From Tieghemiomyces parasiticus (taxonomy: Eukaryota > Kickxellomycota > Dimargaritomycetes > Dimargaritales > Dimargaritaceae), in contig JANBPT010000165.1 of the NCBI GenBank assembly GCA_027575765.1, forward strand, positions 1 to 63,542: a DNA stretch of 63,542 nt, given 5' to 3'. Each line of letters begins with the position of its first letter. The first letter of the stretch is position 1. The notes under the pieces are model-generated. The model did no database searches and was not told the DNA's origin. It saw nothing but the letters and a program-made list of their open reading frames with translations. Below are positions 52,223-63,378 of the stretch, piece after piece. Both the position numbers and the translations under genes were made by a program.

Positions 52223-52732
52223 CGGCCAGAGAAGGGTTATAATGTGAGAAATGATGTGTACATGTACGAATACTTCTGATTATACACTAGTTAGCCAGTC
52301 TGGATGGTGTAGGCAAACACTCAGTTCGAGACAAGTTGCTGTACAGCGTGTGGGTGACTGTGCTCTATCAACTATGGATGGTTGTTGGAATGCAAACGAA
52401 TAACTATTTAAACAACGGGTGCGCAGCAGCACCTTTAAAGATGGCAGATGTGGGCAGAACTAGTAACGAGTGGCCAAGACTAATCGGTATAAAAACAAAT
52501 TGAACGGCAAGTCGCGTGACGGACGGGGACCGGGTCCGTTGTAGTTTTTATAGGATCTCAGCAGAAGGCCAGATGGGAGGAAAGGGAAAGCCACTCAGCT
52601 GGTCGAGCGGGAAGACGTTTCGCGGGCACACCCGCGCCTCTCCAGCTGCTCGACTGGCTGTACGGGCGCTCGACTGATTGAGAGGCCTAAGACCGGGAGG
52701 TGGTAGAGCACCTTTGCTGCCATTGAATATAC

Positions 52733-52786
52733 CTGAGTGGAAGTTGGCGCGAACAAGCTCCTAGTGGATAGGCGGCGGAAGGACAT
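52733..52786 (-). other. Possible first exon of a mitochondrial protein
   Basis: From ATG 52786 the frame reads MSFRRLSTRSLFAPTSTQ and then meets a CAG/GTATAT donor-like site. The Arg/Ser-rich, acid-free start looks like a targeting sequence. Unspliced, the frame is 63 codons (to 52595) and has no recognised family. I cannot identify a convincing second exon, so this stays a weak candidate. Confidence 0.2.
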
Positions 52787-53100
52787 TAACCGCGACGAAG
52801 GTCAGTGTCCGTGACCCGAGTACAGGAATTCCCGGTATGTCGACGGGTCCGCTTTTTGTTGAAGCGTAGAAAAGGGGGAGGGCCGCCGCCACCGTCGCTG
52901 TTGAGCCCCCCCCCTTTTGACATATACTTTGGCTATGGCTTCTTCCTTAGTCACACCCTGCGAGAGAACGCAGCGCGACTGCCAGTAGTGCACCGACCTG
53001 GCCCTTGCCCTTTCTTTGGATGACAGCTCTCATGTTCTGGGATACGCGACTTGTCCGCTGCCATACCTTTAATGATACCAGGTGGTAAAAAGAAAAAATA

Positions 53101-53182
53101 ATACCGCCCGTGCGCCACGACGGCACTAGCCCCGACATTCCCGTCCCTGGTCCCTCGTTACGTTACACAGGTCGGGCGGTAT
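53101..53182. repeat. 10-bp perfect inverted repeat
   Basis: ATACCGCCCG at 53101-53110 is exactly complementary to CGGGCGGTAT at 53173-53182, with 62 bases between. It may be a decayed small transposon or a chance dyad. Confidence 0.35.
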
Positions 53183-54451
53183 GAGAGACTCGGGCGGACA
53201 CCTTCAGCCGTTAAACTTATTTACGTACTCCCTCCTTTTTTTTCTCCTACCTTTTATTTTGGATCATTTTAATAGCCGCTGCCCTATGAACAGCCCACCC
53301 CTAGCAGCCTCCCATTATGGTATACCCGCTTTTCATTCGTCATCCCCCTCCCTGTATCGGGACAGACAATTTCACTCAGCTGCTATCACTCTCCTGCCGT
53401 AACCGTTGGTAATAATGTTAAAAGCCTAGATTTTATGCGCTATATGAAATATATTGGGGTTGTCCTCGTCAAAAAAATTCTCCCACCTTAGAAGACCGCT
53501 AGAATATGCTGTAATCGTGTAAGCTAAGCAGTACTATGAAGCACAACCAATGGTCCCCGCGGCTCCCGGCGATTATGTAGCTCGCACTCGCCGCATGGGC
53601 AGCCTGTCATGTGCGCCACAGACCGTAGGCTCTGCCTGTTGCTAAAAATACAACTAAGATAGAGGTTGAAAGGGCCACTGGTGAGAGGTTTGGCCGTAGG
53701 AAATACGTGAATTCCTAGGATTCGAGCCGGACCAACACTTGCTTCCCTCCTTCTTCTATAGGCCCACGTCTGCGCGCTAGATACCACAGGGTCCTTTTTA
53801 TTTGCCGGTTCCGACTGTTCCTTTCAGTTTCCGCCGCTGGTTTGACTAGTGCACTCACCCCTTCTTTTCTCCACTCCCTCCACCGCCACTGCAACCCTAC
53901 GCTCTATTAGGCTCTATCGTCATCACCTTGTCGCCCGCTGTCGCATTTGGCCACCACAATGAGGGGTGGTTCTTGTTGGTTGGATAGGCCAGGTTAAACG
54001 ATAACGCAGGAGAGTATTGAATAAGCACCATCAAAGGGGAGGCGCAGTGCTATAAAGGGGTACAGCAGCGAGGGCCATGTCACCCGGGCTATTCTGCTGT
54101 TGGAGAAAGAAATTAAAAGTTCCCCAGCTACCGTGTCGACCCGGTGCCAACGGGAGCATTGCCTTTTCCCAATAACTGTCACACCTGGCCTAACATTAAG
54201 CCTTATAAACCCTGCGCGTCCCGATGCCTTCGGTTGACCACGGCCAATTCCATCGTGTCACCCGCGATGTTCGGTTTGTCGAATATAAATTGATAACCCG
54301 TCCTTGATATCACTCAGCTGCCGTTCCCCCCTGTGGGTAACTAAGTCAGCCTTCGTTCTCCATCCCGTTTGATTCAAGCTAATTTACTACACAATGGGAG
54401 GGGGGAGGGGAATCCTGCTTACTACGGACCGCGCAAATGTGCATGTTCTCA

Positions 54452-55915
54452 TCACCGTCGCGACGCAACCGAGTCATTGAGCGCCACTGTCATAATGGCT
54501 TTGTTATGACCCTCGATAGTACGTGACAGCTCTCCGCTAGACACTTTCCACACGCGCAGTTTCTGGTCGGAACAGGCGGTGACCAAATACTCCGAGTCAT
54601 CGGAAAAAGTCAGATCCCACACCCAGCCGCCATGGTCAGCCAAGGTATGCATGAGTTCAAACTGGTCGCCCTGGATCCGCCACAGTTTAGCCGACTTGTC
54701 GGCCGAACAAGTAGCCAGGTACTGCAGGTTACGGCTGAGACAGCACCGGATGGCGTACTTGCCGTGGGCGTCGAACCGCGCCACAAGCTCCAGATGGCTC
54801 CGGATATGTGGGTCCGGCCACCGGTACACAAAACACCGCCCCTTATTGTTAGTGGCCACCAGCAGCGTCCCGTCCCGCGCAACCGCCACCGACCGTAGCG
54901 GTACCTCTGCTTCGGGTGTGAATTCGCACTCAATTGAGTTGTCCCGCAAGTTCCACAGCCGTAGGAGACCCTTCTGGTCCGCTGTAATGAGCATATCTTG
55001 CTCGGGGTGGATCTTGAGGTCGTTCACCGCGCACTTATTGTCCATGTTGCGGCGCACATGATTAGTTTTCCTATACGTGGTAACGGTAGGGGAAGTGAGG
55101 CGGACGGTGTTAAGGGAGATGGAAAACGGGGGCTTCGATGGGTTAAGTGCACCGGTTGAACCTGGCTGGGATGTGTGTCCGAGCCTAGAGAGGCACCGGC
55201 AAACCTTGGCGACAGCCAGTGCATACTTACGGGAAGTCATAGATCCGGATGACGCCGTCCTCGCAAGCGGTCACGATCCACTTCATTTCACGGTGAAACT
55301 CGATGGCCATCACGTTGACACCGGGCTTATGGGTCTCCAGAAGGAGGCACGGGTTCTGGTTGAGGCCAGAGACCTCAAACACCTTAGCGCTCTGGTTACC
55401 AGCGGCGACCACAAATCGCTTATCAGGGGAGATGCACAGTCGGTTTATGTGCTATGAACGCCAGGGTCGCGCGAGGCATATCACGGGTACAAGGGTCGAA
55501 ATGGTTAGCCCGCTGCTAGAGAGGGGGTAGAGTAGAAAGAGTTGATAGTCTAGACCCCGTGGGATACACCCCGGGGACCAACCAACCGTTAACTGACTGC
55601 TAAACTTACGCTATCGGTAAAAGGTAACGTGCGCATGCATGTGCCGTGCTGGGCATCCCAGAACTTGATCGTGCTATCGAACCCGCCCGTTACTAACACG
55701 ACCGTGCTGGCCTCGGGGGCGGTCTGGGTGGTTGCGTAGGGATGGTGTTGGTGGCCTGTCTGGCTGTGGAACGGAGAGCCGTAGGCCCCGGTGGCATTCG
55801 CTTGCGCCGTACGGCCGCTACGAGTTGTCCCTCCGGTCCCGGCAGCAGGGTGCTGTTGGTTCGGGTAATAGCCGGTCGCGGCATGTTGCCGATGGGTACC
55901 CCCAGGTTGGTTCAT
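54452..55915 (-). CDS. LST8: TOR-complex WD40 subunit Lst8 (3 exons)
   Basis: Exons 55915-55610, 55451-55231 and 55070-54452 join in frame to 381 residues across two GT-AG introns (158 and 160 bases). The seven WD40 repeats carry Lst8 landmarks: VVLVTGGFDSTIKFWDAQHG near the start, INRLCISPDKRFVVAAGN, the ACEDGVIRIYD blade, NKCAVNDLKIHPEQ, LATCSADKSAKLWRI and GHNKAIMTVALNDS at the very end, as in mLST8. An N-terminal extension of ~65 residues rich in Gln, His, Thr and Gly (MNQPGGTHRQ...) precedes the first blade; most Lst8 proteins lack it. Lst8 binds the TOR kinase domain in TORC1 and TORC2. The start at 55915 is preferred over 55957 because it is the second Met and begins the Gln/His tail, but this is not certain. 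Confidence 0.93.
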
Positions 55916-56712
55916 CGCGGTAGAGCAATTGAATGTGACGAGATGCAGAGTAACCAAAGTGTAGTGGTTAGGAACGTAAGGAACAGTGTGACCACGCGGG
56001 CCTGCCGGAGCTTTGTATGTGGGGGGGAGAGGGAGAGGAAACGGGGGCTAGTTGCTACACGGGACTAACCCACCGAATACCCCAATTATTCCATTGGCAG
56101 TAGTGGAGGCGGGCTAGTCCTTGTGTGAATGATGGATAGGGAAGCGGAAATGTCTCATCCCCTATTTGCTCCTTTGGTGGCCGGAATTGGCATAGTCCAA
56201 ATCACCAGCCATGTTACTATAGCGCGTTGGCATCATGGCTGCCATCACGGCGCGAACTATGATGTATTAATGCCCTCCCCCTCCGGCCTAGCTCCACTTT
56301 TTCCTCACAGTAAAGTGGGCCTTTAGCCACTATCAATCCTTTGATGCGCACTCACCTTTCGGGCCACAATATCAGTGTAAAGCAACATTAAAGCAGGCTC
56401 AACGAAATCGCTAAGTTCAGTAAGGCAAATATCTTGTGTGGACCCTTCGCCAAGTGTGGCAGAAAATGGTGGCGAAAAGCAAGGCGCATCTGTCAGAAAC
56501 CAACCCACTACAGGTTATCCAACTATACACACTAGTGAGCCTAGTTATCCTCTCTACGTCTGTCTCCCTTCCTTCCAACGAATCATTTATCTACCGTATT
56601 ATACGTAATGCAGGCCTACCTCTCTAATAGTACTATATCCAGTAAAACACGCCTGACGCGACGTTGAACGGTTCGTGTGTTTCCAATGACCAGCCAATGG
56701 TGCCAGTGCAGA

Positions 56713-56724
56713 GGGGGGGGGGGG
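56713..56724. repeat. G12 homopolymer run
   Basis: A run of twelve G lies in an AT-rich spacer. It could be a sequencing length uncertainty. Confidence 0.7.
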
Positions 56725-57032
56725 TCAAATTGGCGGCAAGATTAGAATGAATATTATTTGTATTTTAAAAGAAGGAAAAGCGTTAAGCAGGACGAGATAC
56801 GATAATGGATGGAACATAATGTTGGTACAGACGAAAGAGGGGGGGATTAGGAGGTGGATAGCGCAGATATCGGATAGGAATAGGAAGTGGGGTTTTTAAA
56901 ATAATCATGATGAGTGTCAAAGAAAGGTACAACTGCGCATCAAGGAGGGTGACAATAAACCGTTAAGTAGATGATCCAGAAACAAGAGTAAGCCAAGCCA
57001 CTGCTAGGGGTTCCAAGCAGGAAATGACAGAA

Positions 57033-57048
57033 AGAGAGAGAGAGAGAG
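57033..57048. repeat. (AG)8 microsatellite
   Basis: Eight AG units lie about 160 bases downstream of the stop of the minus-strand gene ending at 57211. Confidence 0.85.
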
Positions 57049-57210
57049 TAAGGTTCTCTCTCGATGGCACCGAAAACTCAACATTCATCATTAGCTCAAG
57101 GCCATATGTATAACGTGGGGAAAATTCCAGGAACATATACGAATTCGAAAAATGCCCTCCCTCCTACTCTTCCCTAACGAGACCAGTCATCAAGCGCTCT
57201 TCTCTCCATT

Positions 57211-60200
57211 CTACGACGACCGGGATGGTTGGTGGCTTCCACCGGCAAGGGAAGTAGTGGGAGGGTACTGATTGCCCCGATTATGCGGGGGAATCTGACC
57301 GTACGGTGACGAAGCATAGGCATACGTCGCAGAACTAGCCACTGGATGCTGCTGCGGGTGCTGGTGGTGTTGGTATTGATGGTAGTAGGCTGAGGATGGG
57401 TGGGCCATCTGGACACCCAGGGCGTTGGGTAAGCCCTTAGTCATACCGCCGTAGGCGCTACCAGTAGTTTGAGAGGCATGGAGGGAAGCGAGGTAGGAGG
57501 ATGGAGCGGTGATGGCCATTGCAGGTGAGCGGCCACCCGGGGTGGACGACGGAGGCGGCGGTGGAGCGTAACTGTTACTGGCGGCGGAGTGTGAGGTGGT
57601 ATCAGAGTGGCCGTGCGACATAACGGCCGGCGACCGCGGGGAAGGTGGTGGCAGCGACGAGAAAGCGTAATTGGCCGACGAGAGAGGCATGGAGGTCATA
57701 ATAGCCCCGCTGGCCATACTACTGGTACCCGTAGTAGGATGACCCGATGACGGGGGAGGAGCGTACAGCATGGTCTGACCCAAGGCCGGGGTACCCGGAG
57801 GCGAGGCAAGCATCATTCCGGCAGTGGTCGAATTGGTTCCAGGCGGGGTGGCGTACATGTAACCGCCCGGGTAAGGCTGGTAAAACGTAGGCATTGCCGC
57901 CATCGAGACCATCATACCAGCAGTCGACTGCGGTACGGTAGAAGGGGTAGCTTCCGAAGGGGTCGTCGGGGGACTGGGGACCGGTTGGGCGGGTGGCTTG
58001 GGCTTAGAGAACAGTCGGTTAAGGCGGGAAGGTTTGGAGATCGGTGCGGTAGGCGGGGTTGGCGAAGTGGCCTTGGTCCGCGGATTGCGTTGGATGGAAG
58101 TGGCAGGAGCCGAAGGCGGCGTCAGAGGTTTGGATGCTGTAGGGGCGGTAGCGGCAGCAGCCGGTGCCTGTGGATTGGGCGGTACACTATACGGATAGCA
58201 GTTGGGCGGGTACATGTAATATCCCATCGGGGAAGCCATGAGACCTCCACCGGCAGCAGCTGCGGCGGCGTTGGGAGGAGGGGCCGCGTAGGGCATGTAA
58301 CCTGGATAAAACCCTGAATGTGGGTACGACGGGTACCCATAATACACCTGGGGTTGCCCAGCGGCGGCAAAGGGTGGTCCCGCGTGGTGATTCGTGGCGA
58401 CGTCCTCCTCGCCACTACTACGGTCGTCGTCGTCGCTCGAACTTCTCCCGGCACTGTCGGACGTGCTGTCGGTATCGTCTTCATCGGAACTGTCTCTGCG
58501 GCGGTGGCGGCCAGATCGGGACTTGCGGTACGAACGTCGACAGCGTCCGCGGTGGCTACGCCGGCGGCGGTGACGGTGGCTCGAGGCATCACTGTCGGAA
58601 TCGTCCTCGTCGCTCGAATCGCTGGTACCACTCTCGCTCGAACTGTCATGGTGGCGCGACGCACCATCAGCATCACCCATCTGGACCTTGGCTGCCCCGT
58701 CCTTCTCTGCACCGTCATTATCTCCACTTTCCCCCTCCTCCTCGGAGGAGGCTAGCGCGGCAATTGTGGCCTCCATCTGTCGTAACCGTTCCTCCTCTTC
58801 CTTTTCCTGCTGCCGTCTGGCCAGGATAAGTTTTGGCAGGGCGATTGGAGTGCCCACCGCGTTAAACGTATTAGCGTACACGGCCTTAAGGTCCCGCTTG
58901 GCGTTTGGCTTAAAGTTGGTTTTGAAACGCCGGCGACCGCCGTTGGAACCGGGGGTGGCTCCCCCGCTGGAGTCTTCTGACGACCGAGTCGCCGCCGATT
59001 CCTCAGTCTCGATGGCGATCGGTCGCGTAAGGTGGCTGGCCTTCTTGCGGAAACTGACGTATCGGCGCTCGGATTCGCTGGCGTCGGAATCTAGGGTGTA
59101 GGAGTCGGAAGAATCGGTATCGTCGACCTTCTCGGGCGGGGGAACCACCGGGTAAGTCTCCTCTGCGTCTTTGGTATATTCAGATTCCTCCACGGTCGCA
59201 TTGGTATCAGCCTTAGTCTCGGCTGCTTGCGCCTTGACGTGCGATTCTGGCGTCTCAGACGGTTTAGCAGAGCTCACTGCCTCCGGAGCGTCGGCCGGCT
59301 GGTGTATTTCGACTGACATTACGTCGGTCGCAGGGGACGAGACGGGCGCGGCGGCCAGTATAGGCTCCGGTGAGGCGAGGCGAGACGAGCTGTGGATGGT
59401 AGGCAGGGGAGGTACGGGGTACGCAGGGTGGAGGACAGGCGTGCCAGGTCGGCTAATGAATGGCGAGACGTGAGTGTGAGAACCGCGGACCGATGATCCC
59501 CCAGACGACGAACCCGGCGCGGGCGGCGCGAAGGCCGGCGAGCTAAGAGCTTCCTGCGGATGGTGGTAGAACCCGTGCGATGTGGCAGCCCGAGGCGGCG
59601 GCACTGGGGTCATGAGTGCAGCACCGTTGGGCGTCCAGTGAGATGGGTGGGCAGTGTAGGGTACGGGCGGCACGGGGTGGGCGGTATAACCACGAGATCC
59701 TAGCCCGGCGTAGGGACCGTAGCCACCGTTCAATTGGCTGAGGTTGGGTCCGCTCAGGTTGGAATGAGCGGTGAATCGCTGAACCGGGCGCGCTGGGGCG
59801 GGGGCCGGGGCGGCAGATGTTTCCTTAGCGGGACGTTGGTTGGCCGTGTCGCGGAGGACAGCCTCCGGGTTAATCCCGCAGTTGACCATCCACGTGTGGA
59901 TGGCGCCGTGACCTTGCTGGATCTCGTTTCGATGGCGACCCAGCATCCGCTGGAGGAGGGCGCGCTGCCGTTCCTGGTCGCGGAGTTTGGCGTCGTCGAG
60001 CGGCGGCTTGGCCTTGCTGGCCTCGGTATCCCGCTTGGCCCGCCTAGCCTCTTCGTCAGGCAGTTGCCACGAGACACCCTTGGATTTCTTGGGATCCTTG
60101 GCGGCGTTGGCCTTGCGTAGGCGGCGGCGGCGACGGGCGCTGGCTTCTTCATCGTAGCTGTCATCGCTGTCAGTGGTGTACTCACTGCCGCTGGATGAGG

Positions 60201-61971
60201 TGTACGAGCAATCCGACTCGGATTCGGAGGTTTCCGAATCTTCCACATCGCTGGTGGCAACGGCACGGCGGCCCTTCTTACCGGATACTGGCGGGGGCGG
60301 GACGTTTTGGCCTGCTTGCTGCATCAACTCGGTGAGGGCCGATATGGCCTGCATCTGACCGCTGGGAAGTTCGCGAAAGGACGTGCCCCCACTGGTCAGC
60401 GGATTGGCGTTTATAGCTAGAAACTTGCTGAGCGCTGAGGTGGGGTCGAGCAGGGCGTTGTCAATATCATCTTCCTCGGCTATAGAGGGCGGTCGAACGG
60501 CGAAGACGTCGCTGACCAGATCAGTGAGTGGCTCGTCACTTCCTAGGTCCAATTTGAGGACAGGCTCAGGGGGCGGCGCGACGTCGGCCATGGCGGTGCG
60601 GTGCTTGCGGCCCCCCTTGCCGAGGATACCGCCGAGCCAGCCCGGGGCCTTGGGCTTCGACATGGAACTACGGGAACTACGTCGGGTAGACTCGTCGTCG
60701 GTGGGCTCTGAGGTCACGCGTGACAGAGCCATCGAGGAACCGGACGGACGCGCTGAGTCAGAGGTCGTATCGAAGCTAAGCAGAGGGCGTGGCGGGGCCA
60801 CCGGAGCGAGAGCGGCCAGGGGCAGGGAATCGGTTGAAGGGACTACCTGGCGGTTCTGCATGGCCGCCAGTACGCTGCTCTGGGTCCTGACGGGGGCTTT
60901 GGGGTCCAGGGTAGTAGGTATAGCCGAAGTCAGGCGCGACACGATCCGGCCGCCGGGGCCTCCCGTGAGGGGCGGCAGGCGTGGGGAGGAGGAGGTTGAG
61001 CTGGTGGAGGCCAGACTGGGTGGAGTTGGTAGGCCAGCTGGAGTCTGCCGCTGCTTACCGTTCTCCACGGTAAGAGCCCAGCGCTCAAATTCATTGAGAC
61101 TGCTCCCCTGGGGTGGAGAGGATGAGGCGGGGGCTGTCGGAGGGACCGTGGCGAGGGTGGTAGTCGCGGACGGCTGGGGTAGCGGGCTGGATCGGTCCGC
61201 ACTCGATGAGGCCAGAGGGGACGAGCAATCCCCGCCACCGGAATCCCAGCCACCCAGGAGATCGCCGAGGAATTGTGAAGTGGTGAGTTCGGCCCGGACA
61301 GAAGGGTTTGTACGTGGCATCGTGGCGTGGAGCCGAGTCGACGGCATAGGCTCCGTATGGGCGCGTGGCGGTCGCGGTAGCGTGGATACGGCGGAGGTTG
61401 TGGGTGCAGATGGCGGGGTAGACATGACCGGGGGCGGCCGGAAGGCGGGCTCTGATGACGGGGCAGTTTGGGTAGCCCGCGATGGTATCGGCAAATGGGG
61501 CGAAGTGGTGGACGATACCGAAGCGGCCAAGGTGGGTGGCGTCTGGGGTGCTGAACTAGTTGAGATGGGGTCGGAGTGGGCCGTGGAGGCGGCCGAAACA
61601 AGAGGCAACGACGAAGTGGTGGTGGTAGAGGCCTGGACATGGACAAGCGGTTCGGTAGTGGCACGGGTAAGCGAGGCCAGCGGACTAATGTACTGGCGCT
61701 GAAGACTAACCGTTGGCACGGGCGGGGCAGCGAAGGTTGGAGAGTGGGGCGGAGATGGTCCGCCGACTGACGAAGCGGTGCCATTCGAAGCGGAGGAGGA
61801 CATGGGCGACCGTAGACCGCCTGGGGCTTGGCTCCGGCGTGGACGATCCTGGGTGTTGACGCGTAAGGTACTGGCAAAGCCGGAACGGCGGCCCTTGCGT
61901 GGGCCCGAGTCCCCGTCTGTAGACTGTGACACATTGGTCGAGGACTGGTTAAATTTCTTAAGAAAAAACAT
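57211..61971 (-). CDS. Large low-complexity protein of unknown function
   Basis: The frame from ATG 61971 encodes 1586 residues (the longer frame starts at TTG). Most of it is disordered: Ser/Thr/Pro-rich in the first 450 residues, an acidic-Ser stretch (SETSESESDCSYTSSSGSEY), an Arg/Ser-rich block (SSHRHRRRRSHRGRCRRSYR) and a Pro/Tyr/Ala-rich tail. Two islands look structured: about 610-690 (KGVSWQLPDEEARRAKRD to GHGAIHTWMVNCGINPEA) and about 1005-1060 (KRDLKAVYANTFNAVGTPIA, then a Glu/Arg/Gln helix). I recognise no family. A TATA-like box lies upstream (62143-62152). Roles such as a scaffold or RNA-binding protein would be guesses. Confidence 0.75.
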   Translation of the reverse strand: MFFLKKFNQSSTNVSQSTDGDSGPRKGRRSGFASTLRVNTQDRPRRSQAPGGLRSPMSSSASNGTASSVGGPSPPHSPTFAAPPVPTVSLQRQYISPLASLTRATTEPLVHVQASTTTTSSLPLVSAASTAHSDPISTSSAPQTPPTLAASVSSTTSPHLPIPSRATQTAPSSEPAFRPPPVMSTPPSAPTTSAVSTLPRPPRAHTEPMPSTRLHATMPRTNPSVRAELTTSQFLGDLLGGWDSGGGDCSSPLASSSADRSSPLPQPSATTTLATVPPTAPASSSPPQGSSLNEFERWALTVENGKQRQTPAGLPTPPSLASTSSTSSSPRLPPLTGGPGGRIVSRLTSAIPTTLDPKAPVRTQSSVLAAMQNRQVVPSTDSLPLAALAPVAPPRPLLSFDTTSDSARPSGSSMALSRVTSEPTDDESTRRSSRSSMSKPKAPGWLGGILGKGGRKHRTAMADVAPPPEPVLKLDLGSDEPLTDLVSDVFAVRPPSIAEEDDIDNALLDPTSALSKFLAINANPLTSGGTSFRELPSGQMQAISALTELMQQAGQNVPPPPVSGKKGRRAVATSDVEDSETSESESDCSYTSSSGSEYTTDSDDSYDEEASARRRRRLRKANAAKDPKKSKGVSWQLPDEEARRAKRDTEASKAKPPLDDAKLRDQERQRALLQRMLGRHRNEIQQGHGAIHTWMVNCGINPEAVLRDTANQRPAKETSAAPAPAPARPVQRFTAHSNLSGPNLSQLNGGYGPYAGLGSRGYTAHPVPPVPYTAHPSHWTPNGAALMTPVPPPRAATSHGFYHHPQEALSSPAFAPPAPGSSSGGSSVRGSHTHVSPFISRPGTPVLHPAYPVPPLPTIHSSSRLASPEPILAAAPVSSPATDVMSVEIHQPADAPEAVSSAKPSETPESHVKAQAAETKADTNATVEESEYTKDAEETYPVVPPPEKVDDTDSSDSYTLDSDASESERRYVSFRKKASHLTRPIAIETEESAATRSSEDSSGGATPGSNGGRRRFKTNFKPNAKRDLKAVYANTFNAVGTPIALPKLILARRQQEKEEEERLRQMEATIAALASSEEEGESGDNDGAEKDGAAKVQMGDADGASRHHDSSSESGTSDSSDEDDSDSDASSHRHRRRRSHRGRCRRSYRKSRSGRHRRRDSSDEDDTDSTSDSAGRSSSDDDDRSSGEEDVATNHHAGPPFAAAGQPQVYYGYPSYPHSGFYPGYMPYAAPPPNAAAAAAGGGLMASPMGYYMYPPNCYPYSVPPNPQAPAAAATAPTASKPLTPPSAPATSIQRNPRTKATSPTPPTAPISKPSRLNRLFSKPKPPAQPVPSPPTTPSEATPSTVPQSTAGMMVSMAAMPTFYQPYPGGYMYATPPGTNSTTAGMMLASPPGTPALGQTMLYAPPPSSGHPTTGTSSMASGAIMTSMPLSSANYAFSSLPPPSPRSPAVMSHGHSDTTSHSAASNSYAPPPPPSSTPGGRSPAMAITAPSSYLASLHASQTTGSAYGGMTKGLPNALGVQMAHPSSAYYHQYQHHQHPQQHPVASSATYAYASSPYGQIPPHNRGNQYPPTTSLAGGSHQPSRSS

Positions 61972-62142
61972 GATGGTGAATGGTGTGGAAGTAAAAAAAC
62001 CTGCTAGCGCCGACGTGGTGGTGGGTAAGGGTGGAAAAGCGCGCACGTATGGGTAAGATAATAATGGGCCAGGCCCGGGAGTGAGCAAAGGACGGGCTTA
62101 GGTACGGGTGGCTAGAAGTCCGGGTGGGGGAGAACCAGGCGG

Positions 62143-62152
62143 ATATAAATAT
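62143..62152 (-). promoter_or_regulatory. TATA-like box of the low-complexity protein gene
   Basis: ATATTTATAT on the sense strand lies about 175 bases upstream of the ATG at 61971. The assignment rests on the motif and position only. Confidence 0.35.
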
Positions 62153-63365
62153 ACTGCCCCTTGGGGCGGCTTGGCCAATTAATGTGCGGGGTGCCTATAG
62201 CGCCTAAACAGTGGGAAGAAGATTAATGGAGGCGGGGGGGGGCGAGATGTGACACGAAGGGAAGAGGCACCACTGCGGTTAGTTACAAGGGCATCAATAA
62301 AGGGTGGAGACCCGGGTATGGCGTCAGGCCAACCATGACCACATACAATGATGGGTGCAGGCTGGCAGAAATAGCCATCAGGAGCCGCCGGGTATGGAGG
62401 GGGCAGGGTAGCAACCGGTCCGCATACCAGCCAGGATATTAGCGGAGCTTTTTTTGGCTGATGATCAGACCACTATTAAACGATCAAAGATAGCCACCGC
62501 CGCTCTTCTCCCCATGGTGCGGTTCTAGTACCCCCATGGCAGGGAGTGTTCCGCCTGCTGGGTACAACAGTAGCCAGTGCCTGGGGCAGTCGAGGCGGTG
62601 TCGACTGGCCCCAACAGTGGGGATCTCCGAGGGGCTTCCCTACTCTGGATAAAACCTCGAGTGCCAACAGATGCCTTGGCTTGTCGACTTACAGGAGGCA
62701 ATGTCGTTTGGTTCTACGGGGCAGATGCGGAGTTCGAACTCGGAATTGAGAAGGGTTCGGCAGTACGTGTGTGGCCAACGAACGGCCGGCTGGTGGTGTG
62801 GCGTGTAGAGGCCTGGAGAAACGAAGCGAAAAAAAGCTGTTGAACAGTGGCGGTGAAGAAGGAAGAGCTGTGACCAGGAAGATAAAGAAGCACTGTATAA
62901 GGATGCCACCCTGACCTCGACACGGGCGGAGGGGGGGCTGGGCAGTAGAGGCCACGTTGACTGGGCAGCGTAAACAGGCTAGCAAAATAGGGAGATCTTG
63001 TGCGCCGGGTATCGTGGGGAACGGCGACCGGCTCCAACACGAGCAGATTGTGGGGAGGGTGTGTAGTGGGAACCGTCCGCGGCGTGCGAACGTACGCAAC
63101 GGGAAGGAACAATAGTCGGCGAGGTGGATGTTCGCAAGCTCTCATGACCTTACAGGACAGGCAGATGAGGGCGTGTGGTGGGCGCAGGTGCGGCGGCCAG
63201 TCACAGGCGAGGTGGGTCTGGGAGTGCGTATGGTGGTATACACCCGAGCACGCCAGCTAGGAACCCCTACAGCTTTTATATGAAATTTGACGTTTGCCAC
63301 CGATGGCCACCCCCACTCCCCCTGTCCCCATTCAACACACTGCCCCCCCCTATTATTAAATCGTG

Positions 63366-63378
63366 CACACACACACAC
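63366..63378. repeat. (CA)n microsatellite
   Basis: Six and a half CA units lie near the window end, outside any supported gene. Confidence 0.8.

Larger units (their letters stand above)
52179..54451. other. Gene-poor spacer
   Basis: It begins with the fungalysin promoter and ends at the LST8 3' side. An exon-like frame (52733-52786, minus) and a 10-bp inverted repeat (53101-53110 with 53173-53182) are the only structures I can point to. Other open frames (for example 53524-53787, minus) are unrecognisable. Confidence 0.45.
55916..57210. other. Spacer upstream of LST8
   Basis: It contains the LST8 promoter, a G12 run (56713-56724) and an (AG)8 tract (57033-57048) near the 3' end of the next gene. 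No gene is supported. Confidence 0.45.

Noticed and set aside
53524..53787. 87-codon minus-strand frame
   Set aside because: It contains one CPCGEC cysteine cluster but nothing else recognisable, no splice context and ordinary base composition for the spacer.
60383..61702. 439-codon plus-strand frame opposite the low-complexity gene
   Set aside because: Gly/Arg/Val-rich antisense product of a Ser/Pro-rich gene; no domain or start context supports it.
62700..62760. GTTCGAACTC resembling a tRNA T-loop
   Set aside because: The flanking bases do not form a T stem and no anticodon or acceptor arm can be built around it on either strand.
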